DNA from: Streptomyces sp. MspMP-M5
GTDB lineage: Bacteria > Actinomycetota > Actinomycetes > Streptomycetales > Streptomycetaceae
Reading direction: 5' to 3'
Assembly (NCBI RefSeq): GCF_000373585.1
Contig: NZ_KB891892.1
Location: 1-64,000 of the forward strand
DNA length: 64,000 nt
The translations under genes and the position numbers were made by a program. Every line of letters begins with the position of its first letter. The stretch's first letter is position 1. The notes beneath the pieces were generated by a model. The model made no database searches. It was not told the DNA's origin and worked only from the letters and a program-made list of their open reading frames with translations. This document shows, piece by piece, positions 1 through 8,664 of this stretch.

Positions 1-2063
1 CCGCGAGCCGCTTCCCGGCCGATCCGTACGGCCCGCCGGGCTCCCGTATGTACCGCACCGGGGACCTGGCGCGGTGGGACACCGACGGCCAACTCCGGTT
101 CGTCGGCCGGGCCGACGACCAGGTCAAGGTGCGCGGCTTCCGCCTCGAGCCCGGCGAGATCGAGAGCGCGCTACGCCGCAGCCCGCTGGTGCGCGACGCG
201 GTGGTCGCGGTCCGCACCGCCGGCCGCGACGGACAGCACCCGGCCGGCCCCGGGCGGCTGGTCGCCTACGTCGTCCCGGCCTCCGGCACCCCCGAGCCGC
301 TGCCCGTCCCCGAACTCCGCGACCACCTGGCCCGGTTGCTGCCGCCGCACATGGTGCCCGCGCTGTTCGTCCCGCTGGCCGCGCTGCCGCTCACCCCGAA
401 CGGCAAGACCGACCGGCGCGCCCTGCCGGACCCCGGCCCGGCAGCCGCCCCCGCCGCCCCGCACGTCGCCCCGCGCACCGCGACCGAACGCCGGATCGCG
501 CAGATCTGGGCCGACGTCCTCGGGCTCGACACCGTCGGGGCCGACGACAACTTCTTCGACCTCGGCGGCGATTCCATCCTGACCATGCAGGTCGTCTCGC
601 GGCTGCGCCGGGACGGGCTCCACCTGGCCACCAAGGACCTGTTCACCCATCAGACGGTCGCCGCGCTGGCCACCGTGGTGACCACCGGTCCCACCCGCCC
701 CGACAGCGGCCCGGTGACCGGGGAACTGCCGCTCACCCCCATTCAGGAGTGGTTCTTCGCCACCCCCCGCGCGGCCCGCCACCACTTCAACCAGTCGGCG
801 CTGCTCGAACTGACCGGCACCCCCGACCCGTCGGCCCTGCGCACGGCGCTGGCCGCGCTGCTGGAGCACCACGACGCGCTGCGGATGCGGTTCACCGAGG
901 AGGACGGCCGCTGGCACCAGCACAACCCGCCGCCGTCCGTGCCGGACGACCTCCTCGTCCGGCACGATCTGAGCGGCCTGTCGGCCGAGGAGGCCGACGC
1001 CGCCATGGACCGGGCGGCCGACGCGCTGCACACCGGCTTCGACCTCGGCCGCGGGCCGCTGTTCCGGGCGGCGCTGTTCACCGGCGGCCCGACCCGGCCC
1101 GCCTTCCTGCTGCTGGTGGCCCACCACCTCGTCGTCGACGCGGTGTCCTGGCGCATCCTCCAGGACGACCTGGAGACCGCCTACCAGCAGGCCGTCGCGG
1201 GAACCCCGGTCGACCTCGGCGACCGCACCACCGCCTTCCGGGACTGGGCCCGCGGCCTGGCCGCGCACGTCGCCGACGGCGGCCTGGACCACGAACTGCC
1301 GTACTGGGAGGAGGCGGTGTCCGCCGCCCCGCTGCCCGTCGACCACGACCCGGGCACCCCCGGCGCCGCGTCCCGCACGGTCACCGTGACGCTGGACGAG
1401 CGGGACACCACGGCGCTGCTCCGCTCCGCCCCGCTCGCGTACCGCACCCGCATCAACGACGTCCTGCTGGCAGCCCTGGCGCTCGCCCTGGCCCGCTGGA
1501 CCGGGAACGAACGGGTCTGCGTGGACCTCGAAGGCCACGGCCGCGAGGACCTGTTGGAGGGGGTGGACCTCTCCCGTACGGTCGGGTGGTTCACCACCGT
1601 CCACCCGGTGGGCCTGCGGGTCTTCGACCCGGAGGACCTCGGGCCCGACCGGGACTGGCGGGCGCTGGTCAAGGCCGTCCGGCGGCAGCTGCGCGCCGTG
1701 CCCGGCAACGGCCTGGGCTTCGGCGCCCTGCGCACCCACGGCTCCCCGGAGATCCGCGAGCGCCTGGCGCACACCGGCCACGGCCGGCTGGTCTTCAACT
1801 ACCTGGGCCAGTGGGACGCCCGGCCCGACGGCACCGGCGGCGCGCTGGTCCGCGCCGAGCGCGGCTCCTTCGGCCGGGACCACGACCCCCGGGACGGCGG
1901 CTCCCACCTGCTGGAGGCGGTCGGCGCCGTGCAGGACGGCCGGCTCGCCTTCACCTGGCACTACCGTCCCGATGTCCACGAGGAGGCCACCGTACGGGCG
2001 GTCGCCGAGGACTTCGCGCTGGCCCTCGGACGGATCGCCCGCCACGCCCGGGACAGCCTGTGA
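1..2063 (+). CDS. Non-ribosomal peptide synthetase, 3' end (A-PCP-E)
   Basis: Only the last 686 residues are in the window; the frame is open from base 3, so the gene begins upstream. What is visible is the C-terminal part of an adenylation domain (YRTGD at about residue 17, the RGFRLEPGEIE core, and the A10 motif NGKTDR near 133 with its catalytic Lys), a carrier domain (LGGDSI, phosphopantetheine Ser at 191) and a full epimerization domain (PLTPIQEWFF, HHLVVDAVSW at 374-383, RTVGWFTTVHPV, NYLGQWD). The E-domain motifs, rather than plain condensation motifs, imply that the residue loaded by this module is converted to the D form. The protein stops after the E domain, with no thioesterase, so the peptide must pass to another subunit or be released by a separate enzyme. 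The substrate pocket of the A domain lies outside the window, so the amino acid cannot be predicted. Confidence 0.95.
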   Translation, partial: ASRFPADPYGPPGSRMYRTGDLARWDTDGQLRFVGRADDQVKVRGFRLEPGEIESALRRSPLVRDAVVAVRTAGRDGQHPAGPGRLVAYVVPASGTPEPLPVPELRDHLARLLPPHMVPALFVPLAALPLTPNGKTDRRALPDPGPAAAPAAPHVAPRTATERRIAQIWADVLGLDTVGADDNFFDLGGDSILTMQVVSRLRRDGLHLATKDLFTHQTVAALATVVTTGPTRPDSGPVTGELPLTPIQEWFFATPRAARHHFNQSALLELTGTPDPSALRTALAALLEHHDALRMRFTEEDGRWHQHNPPPSVPDDLLVRHDLSGLSAEEADAAMDRAADALHTGFDLGRGPLFRAALFTGGPTRPAFLLLVAHHLVVDAVSWRILQDDLETAYQQAVAGTPVDLGDRTTAFRDWARGLAAHVADGGLDHELPYWEEAVSAAPLPVDHDPGTPGAASRTVTVTLDERDTTALLRSAPLAYRTRINDVLLAALALALARWTGNERVCVDLEGHGREDLLEGVDLSRTVGWFTTVHPVGLRVFDPEDLGPDRDWRALVKAVRRQLRAVPGNGLGFGALRTHGSPEIRERLAHTGHGRLVFNYLGQWDARPDGTGGALVRAERGSFGRDHDPRDGGSHLLEAVGAVQDGRLAFTWHYRPDVHEEATVRAVAEDFALALGRIARHARDSL

Positions 2064-2182
2064 GAGGCGCGACCGGCGTGGGCACGGTGTACGGGAAAGG
2101 CCCCCGCGCCCCGACCCGCGGCGGCACCCTGGAACCGACCGATCACCGCACCGCAGACCACCGCACGACAGGAGAACCGGAC

Positions 2183-2386
2183 ATGGACGAGAACGCCCGC
2201 TACCAGGTGCTGCGCAACGACGAGGACCAGTACTCGCTGTGGCTCGCCGACCTGGAAATACCCGCCGGCTGGCACGCGGTGGGCAAGGAGGGCACCCAGG
2301 ACGAGTGCGCCGCCTACGTCGACGAGGTCTGGACCGACATGCGCCCCCGCAGCCTGCGCGAGCGGATGGACCAGGTCGGCTCCTGA
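2183..2386 (+). CDS. MbtH-like protein
   Basis: A 67-aa MbtH family protein, the small partner that binds and activates NRPS adenylation domains. The family core is visible in SLWLADLEIPAGW and the C-terminal DMRPRSLRERM. ATG 2183 has AGGAG at 2170-2174 (8-nt spacing). It lies 119 bp downstream of the NRPS gene in the same direction, followed at once by a strong hairpin, so it is probably the last gene of the biosynthetic operon seen here. Confidence 0.95.
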   Translation: MDENARYQVLRNDEDQYSLWLADLEIPAGWHAVGKEGTQDECAAYVDEVWTDMRPRSLRERMDQVGS

Positions 2387-2397
2387 CCCGGCGCTCC

Positions 2398-2436
2398 GTG
2401 CGGGCCGCGCCCGGCCGGCGCCGGGCCGGCCCGCAC
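2398..2436 (+). terminator. Terminator after mbtH
   Basis: Long GC-only hairpin 12 nt after the mbtH stop: arm 2398-2415 pairs with 2420-2436, outer stem GTGCGGGCCG/CGGCCCGCAC. No U-tract follows, as is common in Streptomyces. Confidence 0.75.
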
Positions 2437-2657
2437 GGCCCGCCTCCGCCGCACGGCGGTACACACCAGCACCACCGCACGCAGCACACCGCGCACGGGC
2501 CGGGCGCCCGGCCGCGGAACCGACACGTTCACCGAGGCGGGGGAAGCGCGGATCACGGGGGATCCGCCAGGCACGCCGGTCCGCACCCCGCCACGGTGCC
2601 CGGACGGCAAGGCACCCCCCGGACGTTCTCCCGCTCACCATGAGAGGGGACTCCGGA

Positions 2658-3161
2658 ATGACTCCGACCGTGCACACCCGACGCCTGCTGCTCTCGCCCT
2701 ACCGCCCCGAGGACGAGGACGCCTTCGTGGCCCTCCTGCGGGACGAGACGGTCTGCCGCTGGATGGGCCAGGAACGCGCGCCCGAGGACGAGATCCGGGC
2801 CGTGTTCCGGGCGATCCTCGACGAGATCTACCCCAAGGCCCTGTTCGACGTCTGGGGCGTCCGGGCCGAGGGCCGCTACGTCGGCCACGCGGAGATCAAG
2901 AAGACCGGCAACGTCGACGGGCACGAACTGGTCGCCGCCCTGGTCAGACCGAGCTGGGGCAGAGGTTTCGGCACCGAGCTGGTACGCGGCCTGATCGACT
3001 ACGCCGCCCGCACCCTTCAACTCCCCGAGGTCTACGGCATGGTGGGCGCGGAGAACACCGCCAGCCTCGCGCTCTGCGCCCGCCTGGGCTTCCGGCACGT
3101 CCGCGATGTGGTCGGCGACGACGGCACGGTGACGCGGATGCTGGTCGTGTCGACCCGCTGA
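2658..3161 (+). CDS. GNAT family N-acetyltransferase (RimJ/RimL type)
   Basis: A 167-aa acetyltransferase of the RimJ/RimL-like GNAT group, which transfers acetyl from acetyl-CoA to an amine. It opens with TRRLLLSPYRPEDEDAF, typical of the family, has the acetyl-CoA loop region RPSWGRGFGTELVRGL and the C-terminal NTASLALCARLGFR helix. ATG 2658 is preferred over an upstream in-frame start at 2640 because GAGAGGGGA lies 8 nt before it. It stands alone; its substrate cannot be read from the sequence. Confidence 0.88.
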   Translation: MTPTVHTRRLLLSPYRPEDEDAFVALLRDETVCRWMGQERAPEDEIRAVFRAILDEIYPKALFDVWGVRAEGRYVGHAEIKKTGNVDGHELVAALVRPSWGRGFGTELVRGLIDYAARTLQLPEVYGMVGAENTASLALCARLGFRHVRDVVGDDGTVTRMLVVSTR

Positions 3162-3247
3162 CCGCGTCGGAGGAGGCCGGCCGCGGTCGCAGCCGAGGTC
3201 ACCGGGTGCGACCGCGGCCGCTCTCGGTGACCGGATGTTTCGGTACG

Positions 3248-4237
3248 TCAGCGCTTCGGCGGCGGCTTGATCAGGTAGAGCCGGCGGGCCAGATCCAGCG
3301 CGGTGAACAGCACCTGGTTCCCGTTCCAGCGGTATTCACGGCGCTCTTGCCACACCTGGCCATTACCGGTCGAGTCGCCTTCGCGTGCCCGCAGGACGAC
3401 CCCGGACCGCTGGTCCCAGGACCTGATCTCGTCCGCGTGGTTGTGCACGGTCCAGGACGTCCGGCCACGGATCGCCTGGGCGATCTGCGCGGGAATCGCC
3501 TGGAACCGCGCCCCTTCGGCCAGGGCCACGGCCAGCGTCTGGACACGGTCCTCCATCGTGTGGGTGCTTCTGTTCGGGTCGTGAAGGTAGATCTCGGACA
3601 CCGCGTCCCGCAGGCGGCTCCGGCTGACGGTGACGTTCTCAAGGCCCCGGTACTGGATGCCCCAGCCGAAGCGCGCCCTGGGGATGCCCCGGTACTGGTC
3701 GCCCGGGACCATGTCCACCGTGCGGCCGTCTCTCTGCTCGGTGAACGTGTAGAGGACACGGCTGGTCCCGGCCTCGTTCTGCACCAAGAACCCGAGCAGA
3801 TAGGTGTCGGCCCGGCGGAAGAGTCATCGGACCATGTGGCCCCCGATGAACTCGTTCTCGACGAACCGTCCGAGGTTGATCTCCTGCATGGCCGCGGGAT
3901 CGGGGTTCCGGATCAGGTGGCCGGCACCGGGACGTCGGACGCTCTCCTCGCCCAGCATTGCGTTGCGGATGTTCGCGACCGTGCGGGTGTAGAGGGTGGC
4001 GAAATCCTCGTCCTCCGTCTGCTCCCTCGGCTGCGCCTGCTCCTGCGGCTTGGCCTGGACGCTCTGCTCCTGCCGGTGCCGGGTCGGTGCACCGTAGGTG
4101 ACCGCCGCACCCGCGCCCAGCGTGCCCGCGAGGACCGAAACCACCACGGCCGCGCTGACCAATCGCCGCCGAACCGGCCCGCGTGCGAACCGTTCGGCCG
4201 GATCAACTCTCCGCGTCATCCCTTCCGTGTCTCCCAT
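3248..4237 (-). pseudogene. Ribosome-inactivating-protein-like secreted protein, interrupted by in-frame TGA
   Basis: One continuous frame of about 330 codons broken only by a TGA at 3826-3824 (codon 138). The N-terminus has basic residues and a hydrophobic segment (VSAAVVVSVLAGTLGAGAAV), a signal peptide or anchor. The remainder resembles the RIP N-glycosidase family (ricin A/Shiga A fold): Tyr in DTYLLGF (codon 146), then LAEGARFQAI with Glu241 and Arg244, the same Glu-x-x-Arg spacing as ricin E177/R180, and a downstream Trp (262 or 274). The family removes an adenine from the large rRNA. The TGA lies before every active-site residue, so the ORF upstream alone would be inactive; a restart at TTG 3787 would lack the first Tyr. 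It begins 1 nt after the stop of the neighbouring secreted-protein gene (alternative ATG 4219), so the two are co-transcribed. It may be a pseudogene, a sequencing error, or read through (UGA followed by C). The family call is from motifs only. Confidence 0.7.
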
Positions 4238-4238
4238 G

Positions 4239-4838
4239 TCAGGCCCAGAACTCGAACTCGGCCTGGAGCTTGCCCTTGGTGACCCGGCCTCCGTCGCTGT
4301 AGTAGAGGGCCCTGTACTCCGCGCCCTTCGTCAGGTTCGCGTCGATCAGGGTCGAGCCGTACGCGGCGCAGTTGGCGTTGCCGCAAGCCCAGTCCCACGT
4401 GACGCGTTTGCCTTTGCTGTCCAGGATCTCGATCCAGTCCCAGCCGTTGTACGGATCCCGCCCTGAGGGCACCACCCAGGTGACACTGACCCCTTTGACG
4501 TGGGACTGGTACCAATAGCCCCTGAACTGTGCCGGCGAAACCTCGCTGATCAGGTAGTCGGTGTTGAGCTTGCCGGGCTCTGTCCCGGGATCCCCGGGGC
4601 CCCCGTTCCGGTGCGTCGGCGGCTGCCAGTGCGCACGCGCCGAGTCGGTCGCCGGAGCCGCCTGCACGGCGGCCTTCGTCGACTCCGCCGAACCCTGCGG
4701 CTCCGCGGACGCCGTGCCCAGCGCCACCACGGACACACTCGCGAACACCCCGGCCATGACCGCGGCCCGCCGCCGGGGCGTGTTCGCCCGGGCGCATAAG
4801 GAAGAGATCCTGCCCTTGCCTGGCGTGCGGAACAACAT
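4239..4838 (-). CDS. Secreted protein of unknown function, co-transcribed with the RIP-like gene
   Basis: A 199-aa protein with an N-terminal basic stretch and a hydrophobic core ending in an Ala-rich cleavage region (VVALGTASAEPQ), so likely exported. The mature part starts with a low-complexity Ala/Pro linker, then a Trp- and Tyr-rich beta domain from about residue 95 (GYWYQSHVKGVSVTWVVPSG, NGWDWIEILDSKGKRVTWDW) with two close Cys residues. It loosely recalls small beta-sandwich domains, but I do not recognise a family. ATG 4838 is chosen because GGTGAAG precedes it; TTG 4853 is an alternative. Its stop (4241-4239) abuts the RIP-like start at 4237, suggesting that both products work outside the cell together, perhaps as partner or binding subunit (inference). 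Confidence 0.75.
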   Translation of the reverse strand: MLFRTPGKGRISSLCARANTPRRRAAVMAGVFASVSVVALGTASAEPQGSAESTKAAVQAAPATDSARAHWQPPTHRNGGPGDPGTEPGKLNTDYLISEVSPAQFRGYWYQSHVKGVSVTWVVPSGRDPYNGWDWIEILDSKGKRVTWDWACGNANCAAYGSTLIDANLTKGAEYRALYYSDGGRVTKGKLQAEFEFWA

Positions 4839-5021
4839 GCCTACTTCACCCAACCGTTGATCGGTGATCGATGCACCGGAAACGCTAGGAAGCCGCGATC
4901 AACGTTCTGTTGACGACCACTCAACGCGAACATTGACCCATGCGACGCATGAGGGGAGCGCGGCGCCCGCCTCCGCCTCCTACCCCGTCCCCGCTGTACG
5001 GGTACCTGAAGACTCCTCAAA

Positions 5022-5050
5022 CTTCCCTATTGGGTATGCAGATAGGGAAG
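5022..5050. promoter_or_regulatory. Inverted-repeat operator upstream of the MerR/excisionase-like gene
   Basis: Perfect 9-bp arms CTTCCCTAT (5022-5030) and ATAGGGAAG (5042-5050), centres about 20 bp apart, ending 14 bp before the ATG of the DNA-binding gene at 5065. Position and symmetry suggest autoregulation by that protein. Confidence 0.65.
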
Positions 5051-5064
5051 GTTAAGGTAGTTTC

Positions 5065-5496
5065 ATGAGTGACCGTTTGTACTCCGTGGAGCAGGTGGCC
5101 GAGCGACTCGGGCTGCATGTGCGCACCGTCCGCAACTACGTGCGCGACGGGCGGCTGCCCGCGGTCCGGATCGGCAAGCAGTACCGCATCGCGCACGAGG
5201 ACCTGGAGGTCTTCACCGGCCGGCCGGTGCCCGCGCCCGACACCGGACCGGCCGGGCGGCAGCGGCACACCGAGGTGTCGAGCATCGTCGAGGTCGAGGG
5301 CATCGACCGGGCGACGGCCGACCGCCTGAGCACGCTCATGATGACCGCGGCCGCCGGCCGTGGCCCGGGGGAGCGTCCGCTGCGGATCGAGACGGTTCAC
5401 GACAAGGACCGGGCCCGGATGAAGGTCATCGTCCTGGGCGGACTGGCCGACACGGCCCGACTGTTGGACTACATGGAGGGGGTGCTCGCATCATGA
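5065..5496 (+). CDS. MerR/excisionase-type helix-turn-helix regulator
   Basis: A 143-aa protein. Residues 1-55 are a winged-helix DNA-binding domain of the excisionase/MerR type (YSVEQVAERLGLHVRTVRNY, then GRLPAVRIGKQYRI). The C-terminal half carries no recognised effector domain but has a beta-rich stretch (PLRIETVHDKDRARMKVIV) that could be a dimerisation or ligand region. The inverted repeat at 5022-5050 is its likely operator. The gene overlaps the following alpha/beta hydrolase by ATGA (5493-5496), so the two are translationally coupled and the hydrolase is probably its target. No integrase is nearby, so a phage excisionase role is unlikely. Confidence 0.85.
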   Translation: MSDRLYSVEQVAERLGLHVRTVRNYVRDGRLPAVRIGKQYRIAHEDLEVFTGRPVPAPDTGPAGRQRHTEVSSIVEVEGIDRATADRLSTLMMTAAAGRGPGERPLRIETVHDKDRARMKVIVLGGLADTARLLDYMEGVLAS

Positions 5497-6395
5497 GCAC
5501 AGGACAGGGCGGGGGAGCCGCGCAGGCGCTCTACAAGTCGCAGGCCGGCGCGGAGGAGATCCTGCGGCGCTACCAGGCGGCGCTGGAGACCTGGCCGGTG
5601 CCGGCCGAGCACGTAAGGGTGCCGACCGGGCAGGGAGAGACGTTCGTCGTCGTGTCCGGGCCCGCGGACGCACCGCCCCTGGTGCTGCTGCACGGTTCCG
5701 GCGCGAACGCGACGATGTGGCTGGGCGACATCGCCGGCTGGTCCCGGCACTTCCGCACCTACGCCGTGGACGTCATCGGCGAGCCCGGTCTCAGTGCGCC
5801 CGCCCGGCCGTCGTTGGCTTCGGAGGACCCCGCGCGGTGGCTGGACGAGGTGCTGGACGGGCTGGGGATCTCCACCACGGCCGTGGTGGGGACCTCGCTC
5901 GGCGGTTGGCTGGCGCTGGACTACGCCCGGCGGCGGCCGGAGCGGGTGACACGGCTGGCGCTGCTGTGCCCGGGCGGGATCGGACGCCAGAAGGTGGGCT
6001 GGCTGTTCAGGGCACTGCTGTTGCGCGTCCTGGGGCGCAAGGGAGTCGAACGGTCGGTGCGCAAGGGGGCCGGTCTGGAGGACCCGGGGCTCCAGCCCGT
6101 CCTCGACACGGTGGTCCTCGTCTTCACGCACTTCCGACCGCGTACCGAGCGGCTGCCGATCGTCCCGGACGAGGCGCTGCGCCGACTCGCCATGCCGGTA
6201 CTGGTGATCGCCGGCGCGCGGGATGCGCTGTTCGACTCGGCCGGCACCGCGCGGCGGGTACGGGCGTGCGTACCGCGGGCGACGGTCCACCTCCTGCCCG
6301 AGGCCGGTCACGCCCTCTTCGGACAGACCGACACCGTCCTCGACTTCCTGCGCGAGCCGGAGCCTGCGGACCAGCCAAAGCCACCGGCGGGCTGA
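5493..6395 (+). CDS. Alpha/beta hydrolase
   Basis: A 300-aa alpha/beta-hydrolase-fold enzyme. Visible features are the oxyanion strand LVLLHGSGANATMW, the nucleophile elbow GTSLGG (Ser), the acid in AGARDALFD and the catalytic His in EAGHALF, in canonical order. The lid region between about residues 165 and 215 is basic (LLRVLGRKGVERSVRKG). It starts inside the stop of the upstream regulator (ATGA), so it belongs to that two-gene operon. Substrate unknown; the size and layout fit small-molecule esterases or C-C hydrolases. Confidence 0.9.
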   Translation: MSTGQGGGAAQALYKSQAGAEEILRRYQAALETWPVPAEHVRVPTGQGETFVVVSGPADAPPLVLLHGSGANATMWLGDIAGWSRHFRTYAVDVIGEPGLSAPARPSLASEDPARWLDEVLDGLGISTTAVVGTSLGGWLALDYARRRPERVTRLALLCPGGIGRQKVGWLFRALLLRVLGRKGVERSVRKGAGLEDPGLQPVLDTVVLVFTHFRPRTERLPIVPDEALRRLAMPVLVIAGARDALFDSAGTARRVRACVPRATVHLLPEAGHALFGQTDTVLDFLREPEPADQPKPPAG

Positions 6396-6493
6396 CGGGT
6401 CCGCCGCGGCGGGTGAGGTGCCCGCGCGGTGGCCGGCCGCCCACGGAACCATCGGGATCACCCCTGCTACCCCCCGACCTCTGAGGAGCACGC

Positions 6494-7687
6494 ATGAACC
6501 TCCGTGACGACGCCCGCGCCCTCGCCGACGACCTCGTACGGCTGCGCCGCACCCTGCACCGCACCCCCGAGACCGGCCTGGACCTCCCGCGCACCCAGGA
6601 GACGGTGCTGTCCCGACTGGACGGGCTGCCGCTGGAGATCACCACCGGCACGGGACTCAGCTCGGTGACCGCCGTGCTGCGTGGTGCGGCCCCCGGTCCC
6701 GTCGTCCTGCTCCGCGGCGACATGGACGCCCTCCCGGTCGCCGAGCGCACCGGCCTGGACTTCGCCGCCGACAACGGGCGGATGCACGCCTGCGGCCACG
6801 ACCTGCACACCGCCATGCTCACCGGCGCCGCGACCCTGCTCTGCGCCCACCGCGACCGGCTCGCCGGCGATGTGGTGTTCATGTTCCAGCCCGGCGAGGA
6901 GGGCTTCGACGGCGCCCGGCACATGCTGGCCGAAGGACTGCTGGACGCCGCCGGCCGGCGCCCGGACGCGGCCTACGCCGTCCACGTGATGTCCGCGGGT
7001 CTGCCCGGCGGCGTCTTCGGCACCCGCGGCGGCCCGGCCCTGGCCGCGTCCGACGTACTGCGGGTGACCGTCCGGGGCGCCGGCGGGCACGGCTCGATGC
7101 CGCACCGGGCCAAGGACCCGGTGCAGGCGGGCTGTGCGATGGTCACCGCGCTCCAGGCATGGATCACCCGCACCTTCGACGTCTTCGACCCGGTGATCCT
7201 GACGGTCGGGACGTTCCACGCCGGCACCCAGGAGAACGTCATCCCGGACACCGCGGTCTTCAAGGCGACGGTCCGCAGCTTCTCGGCCGCGGCCCAGGCC
7301 CGCGTCAAGGACGGCACGGTGGAGGTGTGCCGGGGGATCGCCGCGGCCTACGGGGTCGCGGTGGACGCGGAGTTCGCCGAACTGTACCCGGTGACCGTCA
7401 ACGACCACGCCGAGGCGGACTTCGCGGCTCACGTGGTGCGCGAGGCCCTCGGTGAGGAGCGCTTCGCCCCGCAGCCCCGGCCGCTGCACGGCTCCGAGGA
7501 CTTCTCCCGGGTGCTGGCCGAGGTGCCCGGCGCGATGCTCACCCTCGGCGCGCCGCCGGCCGGCGCCGACCCCGAGCACAGCCCCAACAACCACTCCCCG
7601 CTGGCCGAGTTCGACGACGCGGTGCTGGCGGACGGCGCGACGGTGTACGCGGAGCTGGCGGCCCGGCGACTGGCGCCCACGGCGTAG
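6494..7687 (+). CDS. M20 family amidohydrolase (hippurate hydrolase/aminoacylase type)
   Basis: A 397-aa metal-dependent amidohydrolase of the M20D (AmhX/HipO/IAA-amino-acid hydrolase) group, which cleaves N-acyl amino acids in the cytoplasm. The metal and catalytic motifs appear in order: GDMDALPV near residue 75, HACGHDLHTAML near 97, PGEEGFDGARHML near 135, and HGSEDF near 335. The central dimerisation (lid) domain contains GAGGHGSMPH. ATG 6494 is preceded by GAGGAG. No partner gene is adjacent, so the physiological substrate is open. Confidence 0.93.
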   Translation: MNLRDDARALADDLVRLRRTLHRTPETGLDLPRTQETVLSRLDGLPLEITTGTGLSSVTAVLRGAAPGPVVLLRGDMDALPVAERTGLDFAADNGRMHACGHDLHTAMLTGAATLLCAHRDRLAGDVVFMFQPGEEGFDGARHMLAEGLLDAAGRRPDAAYAVHVMSAGLPGGVFGTRGGPALAASDVLRVTVRGAGGHGSMPHRAKDPVQAGCAMVTALQAWITRTFDVFDPVILTVGTFHAGTQENVIPDTAVFKATVRSFSAAAQARVKDGTVEVCRGIAAAYGVAVDAEFAELYPVTVNDHAEADFAAHVVREALGEERFAPQPRPLHGSEDFSRVLAEVPGAMLTLGAPPAGADPEHSPNNHSPLAEFDDAVLADGATVYAELAARRLAPTA

Positions 7688-7779
7688 CTGCTTGCGCGGC
7701 CCGGCCGTGCCGACCAGAGTGACGGGATGGCATCCGTGTCCGATTTTCCCGTTCCGTCCGTACCGGTGGAGGAGTCCGT

Positions 7780-8664
7780 ATGACGGAGTTCGAGCAGTGG
7801 GACATCGTCACCGGGATCGGGCTGACCGCACTCGGCGTCGCGGCCGGGCGGGCGCTGGAGACCGAACGCCCCGACCACCTGGTCAGCGACCCCTACGCCG
7901 ACGCCTTCCTGGCGGCGGCGGACGCACCGGTACCCGTGCCGCGACGGCTCGCGGACACGGAGCCGCTGTCCACCGCCGCCCGCGCCATGTGGACCTCGAT
8001 GGCGGCCTACCTCGGCGTCCGCTCGCTGTTCTTCGACCGCTTCCTGATGACCGCGACGGCCGGCGGCATCACCCAGGTCGTGGTGGCCGCCGCCGGCCTG
8101 GACGCCCGGGCGTTCCGGCTGGAGTGGCCGCCGGGCGTCGAGCTGTTCGAGATCGACCAGCCAAGGGTGCTGGAGTTCAAGGACGGCGTGCTGGACCGCC
8201 TCGGCGCCCGGCCCCGGTGCGCCCGGCACGTGGTCCCGATCGACCTGCGGGACGACTGGCCCGCCGCCCTGGAGGACGCCGGGTTCGACCGCGGCCGCGC
8301 GACCGTATGGCTGGCCGAGGGGCTGCTGCCCTTCCTGACCGCCGCCGCCGAGCGGCTGCTCTTCGACCGCGTCAGCCGGCTCTCCGCGCCCGGCAGCCGG
8401 CTGGCCGCCGAACACCTGGCGCCCGGCGTCCGGGTAGTCGTCGAGGAGCCGGAGTACCGCGCGGCCACCCGGCAACTCGGCGTCGACCTCGTCGACCTGT
8501 GGCACTTCGACGACAAGGAGGACCCCTGCCGCCCACTCACCTCCGCCGGCTGGGACGTACGCACCGTCCCGGCCTACGACGTCGCCGCGGCCTACCGGCG
8601 GGAACTCCACGGCCCGATGGGGCGCACCGTGGCCCACAGCCGCTTCCTCACCGCCGAGCGCTAG
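7780..8664 (+). CDS. Class I SAM-dependent methyltransferase (PPM/TIGR00027 type)
   Basis: A 294-aa putative O-methyltransferase of the leucine-carboxyl-methyltransferase-like family that is expanded in actinobacteria. Landmarks are DPYADAFLAAAD near the N-terminus, the SAM-binding strand VVVAAAGLDARAFRLEWP, the acidic end of the second strand FEIDQPRVLEFK, and TVWLAEGLLPFL. GGAGGAG precedes ATG 7780. Substrate unknown; such genes often accompany lipid or secondary metabolism. Confidence 0.9.
   Translation: MTEFEQWDIVTGIGLTALGVAAGRALETERPDHLVSDPYADAFLAAADAPVPVPRRLADTEPLSTAARAMWTSMAAYLGVRSLFFDRFLMTATAGGITQVVVAAAGLDARAFRLEWPPGVELFEIDQPRVLEFKDGVLDRLGARPRCARHVVPIDLRDDWPAALEDAGFDRGRATVWLAEGLLPFLTAAAERLLFDRVSRLSAPGSRLAAEHLAPGVRVVVEEPEYRAATRQLGVDLVDLWHFDDKEDPCRPLTSAGWDVRTVPAYDVAAAYRRELHGPMGRTVAHSRFLTAER

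Noticed and set aside
74..2386. A 770-codon + frame over the NRPS region
   Set aside because: Only its last 67 codons (mbtH, from ATG 2183) are real. The rest is an Arg/Pro/Gly-rich shadow of the NRPS frame.
171..2489. A 772-codon frame antisense to the NRPS and mbtH genes
   Set aside because: Shadow composition and no recognisable domain; the sense strand has clear NRPS motifs.
5065..5496. Phage or integrative-element excisionase
   Set aside because: The helix-turn-helix type is shared with stand-alone regulators. No integrase, att repeats or tRNA is present, and the partner is a hydrolase.
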